Source: an uncultured Propionibacteriaceae bacterium | GTDB taxonomy: Bacteria > Actinomycetota > Actinomycetes > Propionibacteriales > Propionibacteriaceae | Reading direction: 5' to 3' | NCBI GenBank assembly: GCA_936941515.1 | Contig: CAKZJI010000378.1 | Location: forward strand, 1-5,646 | Length of the DNA: 5,646 bases | In this document: in pieces, positions 1-5,646 of the stretch | How the letters are laid out: each line of letters starts with the position of its first letter | How positions within the stretch are numbered: the stretch's first letter is position 1 | The notes under the pieces: generated by a model | What the model was told of the DNA's origin: nothing | Database searches by the model: none | The model's input: only the letters and a program-made list of their open reading frames with translations | Translations under genes and position numbers: made by a program

Positions 1-62
1 CACAATACAAGCCGTCACCGGACTCATCTTCGCTTACACCCCATGAATAAGCCTCACTGTTT
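1..62 (+). pseudogene. Decayed upstream part of the radical SAM gene
   Basis: This is probably the out-of-frame continuation of the radical SAM gene that follows. In the frame starting at base 2, bases 5-22 read IQAVTG, which resembles the strand leading into the GGEP motif of radical SAM enzymes. That frame ends at TGA 44-46. In the frame of the downstream gene, bases 30-47 read SLTPHE, as expected just after GGEP, then hit TAA at 48-50 and resume as ASLFLACSKF. The distance from the presumed GGEP position to the TNG motif (about 23 residues) is normal for the family. A small net deletion near bases 23-29 plus one nonsense codon would explain it. The family resemblance is judged by eye over a very short stretch, so this is an inference. 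An alternative is that this is unrelated DNA placed in front of a truncated gene. Confidence 0.4.
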
Positions 63-965
63 TTGGCCTGCTCGAAATTCAGCCTAGTGAGTGTGCTCAC
101 TAATGGATATCTACTGGGGGCTCCGGGAAGGGTTCGGGAAGCTGTTTTGGGGCACAATAATGTTGCGGTTCAAGTCAGTATTGATGGAACAGAAGGTACG
201 CACGACTTGTTTCGTAAACATAGGCATTCTTTTCGAAGGGCTGTTGAGGCGGTCCGGATTTGCACAGAGGCGGGTAAGCCAACGCGTATTGCTACGAGTG
301 TTTCCGAGAGTACTCTGAGTGAAGTGCCTGAACTCGTGTCGCTGGGGCGAGCATTGGCTCCGGCCCTACATGCGTTCTCTCCAGTTGCTCCCTTCGGGCG
401 TGGCTGTAATGTCACTGATTCTGCTCTCGCCTCTGCTGGGACTTCAAGACGTCTTGAGGAAGAACTCAAGAAGGCAGGTTATAGTGGCCCCGGAATCACG
501 CAGGCGGGTGCTCCTAAAGCTGCTGGAGGGGTGGAGCAAATTCGGAACTGTGGTGCAGGTCATCGCACTGTTGCTGTGGGTGTGGATGCTGGTGTGCGCC
601 CCTGCAATTTTGGTGACTCCCTAGGTCGGTTGGGAAATCTTCTGACAGATGATTATCATGAAATTTTCAGCGGTCCCAGATCTTTCCAACTAGCCAATGC
701 TCCTAGGCCTGGAGGGGTGGAATGCCTTGAGTGTGAGTACTTTAACTTCTGTCAGGGATGCCCAAGCAAAGCTATGAGCCTCGTTTACCAGAACGGTGTG
801 AAATGTCGTTGGTATGAGCGCTGGTTTGAGACCGAACACCTTCCTCAAGTGAATGGCGTTGATCTGCTTGGGGTATGTGACTCGTGCAGGGAGCATCGCC
901 AGGCGTCTTCAGACTCTTCAAATGTTGACAACCGTATCGTGATGGCAGGAAAGGGGAACGGCTGA
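63..965 (+). CDS. Radical SAM/SPASM protein, N-terminally truncated, probably inactive
   Basis: This is the C-terminal two thirds of a radical SAM enzyme with a SPASM domain. Such enzymes use iron-sulfur clusters and S-adenosylmethionine to modify peptides or proteins in the cytoplasm. Visible motifs are TNG (residues 13-15), VSIDG (38-42) and, further on, SPASM cysteines C163, C181, C221, C224, C230, C233 and C248, which would bind the auxiliary clusters; the core reads CLECEYFNFCQGC. An extra CDSC lies at 272-275. The N-terminal CX3CX2C that binds the catalytic cluster and the GGEP motif are absent. The open frame begins after TAA at 48-50. TTG 63 is only the first possible start, with GTG 87 and GTG 93 as alternatives, and none has a ribosome binding site. 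Its stop overlaps the next gene's ATG by one base. G+C is clearly lower than to the right (26 of 60 in bases 181-240), suggesting transfer. It is most likely a pseudogene; a cluster-less pseudo-radical-SAM partner protein is the alternative. Substrate unknown. Confidence 0.8.
   Translation: MACSKFSLVSVLTNGYLLGAPGRVREAVLGHNNVAVQVSIDGTEGTHDLFRKHRHSFRRAVEAVRICTEAGKPTRIATSVSESTLSEVPELVSLGRALAPALHAFSPVAPFGRGCNVTDSALASAGTSRRLEEELKKAGYSGPGITQAGAPKAAGGVEQIRNCGAGHRTVAVGVDAGVRPCNFGDSLGRLGNLLTDDYHEIFSGPRSFQLANAPRPGGVECLECEYFNFCQGCPSKAMSLVYQNGVKCRWYERWFETEHLPQVNGVDLLGVCDSCREHRQASSDSSNVDNRIVMAGKGNG
947..958 (+). promoter_or_regulatory. Ribosome binding site of the small membrane protein
   Basis: The purine run AGGAAAGGGGAA ends six bases before ATG 965. 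It supports that start even though it lies inside the end of the preceding radical SAM frame. It also means the small protein can be translated even if the damaged upstream gene is not. Confidence 0.6.
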
Positions 966-1189
966 TGGCTGGCAATCTCTCAGGCAGGGCTAAGCTCCTG
1001 ATAGTTTGTTTCGTGATGCTCTTCACGGGCTTGGGTTTGGTGAGTGGCTTCTACGCGCCCCCCTCGTTGAGACAACCTCTCACCGTTGCCTGTGTCCTAG
1101 CGGCGTTGGTTTCGGCCAGTTTCATCGCGGCGCGCGCTCGTCGACGAAGCAGGGAGGAAGCTCAGGCAGCAGATTCAGCAGAGCGGTGA
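965..1189 (+). CDS. Small two-helix membrane protein, unknown function
   Basis: A 74-residue protein that I do not recognise. It has two hydrophobic segments, about residues 11-30 (LLIVCFVMLF at its start) and 38-56, separated by a short loop with a PP pair and one arginine. A basic and charged tail follows, with an arginine cluster at 57-63 and then acidic residues. Positive charges before helix 1 and after helix 2 suggest both ends face the cytoplasm. The start is well supported by a ribosome binding site at 947-958, and its ATG overlaps the stop of the radical SAM gene. Its end overlaps the ABC ATPase start as GTGA. This tight coupling between a maturase and an exporter suggests it belongs to the same system, for example as an immunity protein, an accessory transporter subunit or a membrane anchor. 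None of these roles is shown by the sequence. Confidence 0.75.
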   Translation: MAGNLSGRAKLLIVCFVMLFTGLGLVSGFYAPPSLRQPLTVACVLAALVSASFIAARARRRSREEAQAADSAER

Positions 1190-2058
1190 CATGCCATGCG
1201 CGACGTGCTGCCCCGCCTGGCGGCGGCCTGCAGTGCGAAGGCCTTGAGAAGTCGTACGGGGATGTTAAGGCGCTTGGGGGAGTGCATCTATGGGCACCCA
1301 GGGGTGAGATCACCGCCTTGGTGGGCCCCAACGGGGCGGGAAAGTCGACCCTGCTTCGTTGCGTCGTCGGACTCACTCAACCGGACGCGGGCTCCATCTC
1401 ATGGGATGATGCTCCCCTGACGAATAAAGCACAGCGGTCCTTCAGCTTCATGCCAGAGGAGCGCGGACTGTATCCCCAAGACACCGTCCGTCAGACCGTG
1501 GAGTTCTACGCTCGGCTGCGCAAACCTCGCGCTCGCTACCACGAGGCTGTCAGAGAGACCATCTCCTCCCTCGGGCTGGAACGCCTCGCGCAGCGCCGGG
1601 TGGGAGAGCTATCACTGGGAAACCAGCAACGAGTCCAAATAGCCGCAGCCTTGGCGTGCGCCCAGCATTGCGTGCTCTGGGATGAACCCTTCTCCGGTCT
1701 GGATGTGGAGGGAGTGGATGCGCTGTCCGACCTTCTCAAAAGCCTCAAAGAAGACGGGGTCGCAGTGGTTCTCTCCTCACATCAGCTTGATGTTTTGGAG
1801 CGGCTGTGTGACCGAGTGACAGTGATCCATGAGGGACATGCCGAATCGACGACTTTGGGTGCACATGCAGGGAGTCGCGAATGGGAGGTGACCATGCCAG
1901 ACGGGACCATCACGACGATGCCTGACACCCATGAGGTCAGAGCGGAGTTAGCGCATTCCGTGTCATGGGGAGGCATTTCGGCACTGACCCAGAAGAATCG
2001 CACCCGAATGCGTGAGTTCTACGACATGTGTGCCCGCCGTGCACGAGGGGAGGAGTGA
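1186..2058 (+). CDS. ABC transporter ATP-binding protein (ABC-2/NatA type)
   Basis: A 290-residue cytoplasmic ATPase that would energise the membrane protein encoded next. Visible motifs are Walker A GPNGAGKST (47-55), the Q-loop region FMPEERGLYP (88-97, the NatA-like form without the usual glutamine), signature LSLGNQQ (142-148, the known actinobacterial variant of LSGGQ), Walker B CVLWDEP (162-168), D-loop SGLD (170-173) and switch histidine H199 in SSHQ. All catalytic elements are present, so it should be active. A C-terminal part of about 75 residues follows, as in exporters of this type. I chose GTG 1186 because it overlaps the TGA of the small gene (GTGA) and gives a normal length. No good ribosome binding site is close; the nearest AGGGAGGAAG (1151-1160) is too far, so translation probably depends on coupling. 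The frame is open further upstream but would run inside the small gene. Substrate unknown; a peptide is plausible from context. Confidence 0.92.
   Translation: MTCHARRAAPPGGGLQCEGLEKSYGDVKALGGVHLWAPRGEITALVGPNGAGKSTLLRCVVGLTQPDAGSISWDDAPLTNKAQRSFSFMPEERGLYPQDTVRQTVEFYARLRKPRARYHEAVRETISSLGLERLAQRRVGELSLGNQQRVQIAAALACAQHCVLWDEPFSGLDVEGVDALSDLLKSLKEDGVAVVLSSHQLDVLERLCDRVTVIHEGHAESTTLGAHAGSREWEVTMPDGTITTMPDTHEVRAELAHSVSWGGISALTQKNRTRMREFYDMCARRARGEE
2047..2055 (+). promoter_or_regulatory. Ribosome binding site deciding the permease start
   Basis: GGGGAGGAG lies at the very end of the ATPase gene, with GGAGG six bases before GTG 2060. It decides for GTG 2060 over the in-frame ATG 2012, which lies within the ATPase gene and has no comparable site. 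Confidence 0.7.
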
Positions 2059-2059
2059 C

Positions 2060-3151
2060 GTGCCGCTCACTTGGATTCAGTGCCTCCTCGTGGCCAGGCG
2101 AGAGATCCTCAGAAAGATCGTAAACCGCAGCTTCATCGTCGCCATGATCGGCTCACTGGCGCTGGTGGCGGCAGTGGCGGGATTCCAGTACCTGCAAACC
2201 TCGAAGAGCGACAAGAGCATCGTGGTTGAAGCAGAATCGGCAGTCCTGCCGCTGGCGCAGTCCCTGTGCTCCGACTGGGTGAGCTCAGGGGTGGCGGCTG
2301 CCTGTGAACCGGTGACCCAGGGGGCCTCAGCATCCGATGGGATGCTTCGCGCGCAGATCACCCTGGCAGGTTCGGGGCCGACACCCACTGTCATGGTCAC
2401 GATTCCGGATTCGATTGCAGGCTTGGGAACCCAGGTGGCCTATGCGACGGTGTGGCGCTGGATGGCTGTGGATCAAGGGGTCAACAGTGATCAAGTACAC
2501 GTCACTGTTGCGGCGGACAGCGTTAAAGATCAAAGTACGATCACCAGGCAGCTCTTCGCCGCCGCGCTCGGATGCGGGTTTCTGTTCGCGGGTTTGATGG
2601 TCGGACAGCAGTTGGCCATCAGCATCGTCGAGGACAAGAAGCTGGGGGTGTATGACACCCTCCGACAGCTGATGTCGCTGCGTGCGCTTACGCTTGGAAA
2701 GTTAATTGCAAACGTTGTCATCTCAATGGTTCAGATGATTGCGCTACTCGCGGCATTGGTTCTGCTGCGGCGTGCACTGCCCAGCGGTCTTCTGGAGTCC
2801 CTGGGATCCGGCGTTCTCGTTGCCTACATTCCAATGTTTGTCCTCGGCTATCTCAACGTCTGCCTCCTATGGGCGTTGATCGGGCTGCGGTCCCGCGACA
2901 TGGATGCGTTGCGTGACGCATCCCTCCCGCTCAATCTCGTGCTGATGGGGGTGTGGTTTGTCGCCATCTATCTGCAGGGACTGCCGCAGGCGATCCTCTC
3001 CTACATTCCGATTGTCAGCACCATGGTCATGCCGGTTCGCATGGTGGCGGGAGACGTGTCCATCCTCTCCGTGGTCATCGCTGCCCTTCTGGCCGCGGCC
3101 GGGGCCGTCGTGCTGACTCTGTTCGTGCAACGTGCGACGGCCGATTCCTGA
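2060..3151 (+). CDS. ABC-2 type transporter permease (NatB-like)
   Basis: A 363-residue integral membrane protein forming the channel part of the exporter with the preceding ATPase. Architecture: TM1 at about 25-42, an extracytoplasmic domain at about 43-160, then TM segments near 165-186, 214-236, 250-275, 290-305 and 333-355. This one-plus-five pattern is typical of ABC-2/NatB permeases, as is the coupling segment EDKKLGVYDTLRQL (191-204) after TM2. Two cysteines in the outer domain (C70, C82) could form a disulfide. GTG 2060 is chosen for its strong ribosome binding site; it leaves one base after the ATPase stop. Family members export sodium, drugs, lipids or peptides. Here the neighbouring radical SAM/SPASM gene favours a modified peptide or resistance to one, which is inference. 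The gene appears complete and intact. It ends the operon, facing a gene on the other strand. Confidence 0.9.
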   Translation: MPLTWIQCLLVARREILRKIVNRSFIVAMIGSLALVAAVAGFQYLQTSKSDKSIVVEAESAVLPLAQSLCSDWVSSGVAAACEPVTQGASASDGMLRAQITLAGSGPTPTVMVTIPDSIAGLGTQVAYATVWRWMAVDQGVNSDQVHVTVAADSVKDQSTITRQLFAAALGCGFLFAGLMVGQQLAISIVEDKKLGVYDTLRQLMSLRALTLGKLIANVVISMVQMIALLAALVLLRRALPSGLLESLGSGVLVAYIPMFVLGYLNVCLLWALIGLRSRDMDALRDASLPLNLVLMGVWFVAIYLQGLPQAILSYIPIVSTMVMPVRMVAGDVSILSVVIAALLAAAGAVVLTLFVQRATADS

Positions 3152-3215
3152 GCCTGAAAAGAGACTGAGGTTGCAGGCCCGGCCGGGGCGATCCTGATGT
3201 GGTTGCGCCGGTTCC
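3152..3215. other. Convergent gap without a clear terminator
   Basis: This 64-base gap separates two converging genes. It contains the perfect 10-base palindrome CCCGGCCGGG (3178-3187), which also allows a four-pair GCCC/GGGC stem (3177-3180 with 3186-3189). No run of T follows on either strand, so it is not a convincing intrinsic terminator. Termination may be Rho-dependent or run into the opposing gene. Confidence 0.45.
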
Positions 3216-3878
3216 TCACTCTGAAGAAGTGAACTGATGGAAGCCGAGTCTGCGTGCCTTCAGCAGCAGCTTGACGCGCGTGCTCACGTTGAACTTCCTC
3301 ATCAAACTGGTCACATATGCCTTGATGCTCGATTCGGACAGGTACAGCTGGTGTGCCGCCTCGGTGTTCGTCAGCCCGCCGCATACAGCGTTGAGCACCT
3401 CTGCCTCCCGCGTGCTGAGTTCGGGCAGGTCACCGTGAAGAGCTGGTTCTGCATGCTGATGGCAGCGCAGCGCCTCCATCGGCTCCGGGGAGAACACAAT
3501 CATGCCTGTGTGCACCATCCGCACTGTGTCCAGGATCACCGTCGCCCGGGTCGTCTTCTTCTGGAGGAGCCCTGACACCCCGAGCTGCACAGCATCATCG
3601 ACAACATGGCCGCATTCATGCGATGTCAGCATCAGGATGCGAACATCCGGATGCTGCGCCAGAGCGCGACGAGAGATCTCCAATCCCTGCATTCCAGGTG
3701 TGTCCGCATCCAGGATGACGACGTCCACCCCACCTTCATCGATGAACTCGGCTGCCTCATCTTCGGTAGAGACCTGCCCGACACAGGTCAGATCGTTGCT
3801 GGCGTCGATGAGTGTCGCGAGGCTTTCTTGGGCGAACAGGTCATCACCAGCGATCAACACGCGGATCAGCTTGGTCAT
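3216..3878 (-). CDS. NarL/FixJ-family response regulator
   Basis: A 220-residue DNA-binding transcription regulator controlled by phosphorylation. The receiver domain (about 4-120) has the acidic pair D12/D13, the phosphate-accepting D57 in VILDADTPGMQG, T85 in LMLTSH and a lysine at 107/108 (LLQKK). The C-terminal LuxR-type helix-turn-helix spans about 153-215, beginning LSTREAEVL, with NTEAAHQLYLSESSIKAYV as the recognition region. All key residues are present, so it should respond to a histidine kinase. ATG 3878 is chosen because GGAGG (3883-3887 on this strand) precedes it by four bases and gives the usual family length. An upstream ATG at 3932 would add 18 proline- and glycine-containing residues and lacks a good site. 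No kinase gene is adjacent on the left, and none is visible on the right. It may regulate one of the flanking ABC systems, but the sequence does not show which. Confidence 0.92.
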   Translation of the reverse strand: MTKLIRVLIAGDDLFAQESLATLIDASNDLTCVGQVSTEDEAAEFIDEGGVDVVILDADTPGMQGLEISRRALAQHPDVRILMLTSHECGHVVDDAVQLGVSGLLQKKTTRATVILDTVRMVHTGMIVFSPEPMEALRCHQHAEPALHGDLPELSTREAEVLNAVCGGLTNTEAAHQLYLSESSIKAYVTSLMRKFNVSTRVKLLLKARRLGFHQFTSSE

Positions 3879-3882
3879 GACG

Positions 3883-3894
3883 CCTCCGTTTCCT
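3883..3894 (-). promoter_or_regulatory. Ribosome binding site of the response regulator
   Basis: Read on the - strand, AGGAAACGGAGG ends four bases before ATG 3878. This makes that ATG, rather than the in-frame ATG at 3932, the likely start. Confidence 0.6.
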
Positions 3895-3898
3895 GTCG

Positions 3899-3955
3899 GG
3901 ACTCTGCCGGGTGAAGGAGTCCTACCTCTCATCGACCTCGATCAATGAAGGACTC
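3899..3955 (-). promoter_or_regulatory. GGACTC/GAGTCC boxes before the regulator gene
   Basis: Three six-base boxes lie just upstream of the response regulator: GGACTC at 3899-3904, GAGTCC at 3917-3922 and GGACTC at 3950-3955. The first two are exact inverted copies 12 bases apart, and the second and third are inverted copies 27 bases apart. They could be operator half-sites, for instance for self-regulation, or arms of alternative hairpins in the leader RNA. Six-base matches can arise by chance, so function is unproven. Confidence 0.3.
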
Positions 3956-3995
3956 AGGATGTCCCCACCAGCAAAGGACAACTCGTCATGTCCTC

Positions 3996-4024
3996 ATAGT
4001 AATCACACTTGCCTCCGATGTTCA
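3996..4024 (-). promoter_or_regulatory. Possible promoter of the response regulator
   Basis: On the - strand, a -35-like TGAACA (4019-4024) and a -10-like TACTAT (3996-4001) are separated by 17 bases; each matches the sigma-70-type consensus at four of six positions. Transcription would start near 3989 and give a leader of about 110 bases containing the GGACTC/GAGTCC boxes. The match is modest and found by eye. Confidence 0.3.
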
Positions 4025-4152
4025 GGCAGTGAGGCCATCATGCCGACGGAGTGAAGCTTGGGGTTGGGGCATCCATGCGTGTTGTGTTGAGGCGGCAGGA
4101 GGTTTCCCCGTTCGTCAGCGCGGTCTTCCGACAGGGAAGGATCTTTGAGTAT

Positions 4153-5646
4153 TCACACCCGCAGGTCGCGTCTGGCGAACACCGGGAAGGACAGGGCCGA
4201 CGCCACTGCCGTCCCCGTCAACAGGATTGCGACGCCGCCCCAGTCTGGGCCGTTCTCCAGGGGGTGGGAGGCTCCGTACCAGTGGAACGGGGAGATCTTG
4301 GCCCAGCTGGCGAGGCTGGGGTTCATGGGCAGCGTCACGTTGATGAAGTAGCTGACCAGGCCCACCCCGGTCGCCGTCCAGGCTGCGGCCGACGGGGTTC
4401 CCGCGGTGGCCACCGCCAGCGTCGCCGTCGCGCTGACGAGCAGTCCCAGCGCCAGCAGGTGCAGCGTGGCCCCCGCGATATTCCCCACTGTCAGGTCGAC
4501 ATCGCCCAGCAGCGCCCCAGCCCAGATCCCGAACCCCGTCAGCGCGGAGACGAGGGTCACCAGCGCTGCCTGAGCCGTGATGACACTCGCCAGAACCCGG
4601 TGCCGAGACACCCCAGTGGACAGTGTCAGGGCAAGTCGTCCCGACTGTTCGTCGCGGCCCAGTGCCGCGGCGACGGCTGCACCGGTCAGGATGACGACGA
4701 CAGGAGCTGTCAGGCTCATGGTCTCGCCCCAGTAGAACCCGGCGGGGGAGGCCAGGTCGGTGGCGCCCCACACTTGCAGGAGCTCAGGAGGCATTGCCTG
4801 GGAGGCGGCCGCCAACTGTGGCGCCATCTGCTTGTACAGCGGCCCCATCGACACCCCCATGACACCGAACATCAGCACGCCCAACACCAGCAGCAGGCCG
4901 AAATGGCGGGAGACGGCGAGCCCGATAAGCCCGTGACCCCGGGAGCGGGTCGTCGCCCGGCTCCAGCCCAGGCGACGGGGAGACGCTCCCGCTGGCCCCC
5001 GCATCCAGAGGGGCCAATGAAGGCGCAGAGGCGTGCCGCGCAGATCACGGACCAGGAAACCGGCGACTCCAACCGCCAGCAGCACCGCCGACGCCCCCAG
5101 CATCAACGCCAGGCAACCGCCGTCAAGGCCGTTCACCAACACCACCGGCTCGCTGTACCAATGCCAGGGGATGAACCATGCCAGATCACGGGTCTGCGAC
5201 CACTGGGGCAGCAGGCCTGCGAACAGCCAGCCGAAGCCCAGCACCACCGAGGCGACCCCCGCGGCCAGGCCACGACCACCCGTCGCGCCCCCGACGGCGA
5301 ATGCGACGGCCCCGCACAGCAGGGCATTCGCACCCAGCGCCAGGCACAGCTCCCCCAGGTGGGCGTCGCCGAGGGTGAGGCCGAAGGGCAGCGCCGCCAC
5401 CTGAGCTGCGCCCCACAGCCCCAGCGACGTGACACCGACCGCCAGGACCAGCACCCCGGCCTTGGCTAGTCCGACTCCCAGCCGGGAGACGGGATGGCTG
5501 AGCAGCAGCTGCAGCGTGCGGTCCTGCTCCTCACCCGCCAACACCCGCGCACCCACCGTGATGGCAAACCCCGCCGTCGTGATCGCACCCAGGAAGTCGA
5601 GCATCTGCGCATAGGTCATCACCGTTGCGGAGGCGCCCGCCGGCAC
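4153..5646 (-). CDS. Two-halved ABC-2 transporter permease, N-terminus cut off
   Basis: A large integral membrane protein, the channel of an ABC exporter; 497 residues are visible. It is two related halves in one chain. GEEQDRTLQLLLSHPVSR (38-55) in half one matches GRDEQSGRLALTLSTGVSR (330-348) in half two, and FIPWHWY...NGLDGG...RDLRG (157-203) matches ISPFHWY...NGPDWGG...RDLRV (451-497). These are the conserved coupling segment and the end of each ABC-2 unit. About eleven hydrophobic segments are visible. From the offset of the repeats (about 292 residues) I infer that roughly 50 N-terminal residues lie beyond the right edge; the GTG at the edge is therefore not the true start. The gene is much richer in G+C than the left block (42 of 60 in bases 4201-4260). 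The ATPase partner is not in the window and would be expected upstream. Substrate unknown. Confidence 0.88.
   Translation of the reverse strand: MPAGASATVMTYAQMLDFLGAITTAGFAITVGARVLAGEEQDRTLQLLLSHPVSRLGVGLAKAGVLVLAVGVTSLGLWGAAQVAALPFGLTLGDAHLGELCLALGANALLCGAVAFAVGGATGGRGLAAGVASVVLGFGWLFAGLLPQWSQTRDLAWFIPWHWYSEPVVLVNGLDGGCLALMLGASAVLLAVGVAGFLVRDLRGTPLRLHWPLWMRGPAGASPRRLGWSRATTRSRGHGLIGLAVSRHFGLLLVLGVLMFGVMGVSMGPLYKQMAPQLAAASQAMPPELLQVWGATDLASPAGFYWGETMSLTAPVVVILTGAAVAAALGRDEQSGRLALTLSTGVSRHRVLASVITAQAALVTLVSALTGFGIWAGALLGDVDLTVGNIAGATLHLLALGLLVSATATLAVATAGTPSAAAWTATGVGLVSYFINVTLPMNPSLASWAKISPFHWYGASHPLENGPDWGGVAILLTGTAVASALSFPVFARRDLRV

Noticed and set aside
1191..1246. Short ATG-started frame at 1191 after the small membrane protein
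   Set aside because: It runs only 18 codons to a stop and overlaps the start of the ATPase, which is better served by GTG 1186.
1327..1650. Unusual ABC signature LSLGNQQ and missing Q-loop glutamine as signs of a degenerate ATPase
   Set aside because: Both are known variants in NatA-like actinobacterial ATPases; Walker A, Walker B and the switch histidine are intact.
3879..3932. Longer response regulator start at ATG 3932
   Set aside because: The GAGG before it is too close to the ATG, whereas ATG 3878 has a well-placed GGAGG and gives the usual family length.
4125..4139. Hairpin CTTCC-GACAG-GGAAG as terminator of the right-hand permease
   Set aside because: Only five base pairs and no T run in the direction of that gene.
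3945..4148. A 67-codon + strand open frame between the regulator and the right-hand permease, considered as a peptide precursor
   Set aside because: No ribosome binding site precedes ATG 3945, and there is no leader/core layout.
4051..5469. A 472-codon open frame on the + strand
   Set aside because: It is the antisense of the two-halved permease. Its translation is rich in Q, R, G and P with no membrane or domain pattern, as expected for the shadow of a G/C-rich gene.

Overview
The window looks like a chromosomal piece of a high-GC Gram-positive bacterium (Actinomycetota). The basis is the strong G/C bias, especially in the right half, GTG starts, short overlapping genes with GGAGG-type ribosome binding sites, and protein families common in that phylum. 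The genus cannot be named from what is visible.

Left block (1-3151, + strand): four genes with no spacing between them. The first is the C-terminal two thirds of a radical SAM/SPASM protein, the class that modifies ribosomally made peptides (RiPPs) and some enzymes. It lacks the catalytic CX3CX2C cluster motif. The bases just before it look like the same gene out of frame plus an in-frame stop, so it is probably a broken maturase. It overlaps by one base a small two-helix membrane protein. That gene overlaps by GTGA an ABC transporter ATPase, which is followed after one base by its ABC-2/NatB-type permease. The layout (maturase, small membrane protein, two-gene exporter) resembles a modified-peptide biosynthesis and export or immunity operon. 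No precursor peptide is seen; if one exists it should lie left of the window.

Middle block (3152-4152): a short convergent gap with no convincing terminator, then a NarL/FixJ-type response regulator on the - strand with no histidine kinase beside it. Its 274-base upstream region holds a possible promoter and three GGACTC/GAGTCC boxes, two of which could form a hairpin just before the ribosome binding site.

Right block (4153-5646, - strand): a very G/C-rich gene for a large ABC-2 permease made of two similar halves. Its N-terminus is cut by the window edge. Its ATPase partner would be expected upstream, beyond the right edge.

The most notable signals are the decayed maturase sitting on an intact coupled exporter, the unrecognised small membrane protein, and the boxes upstream of the regulator.
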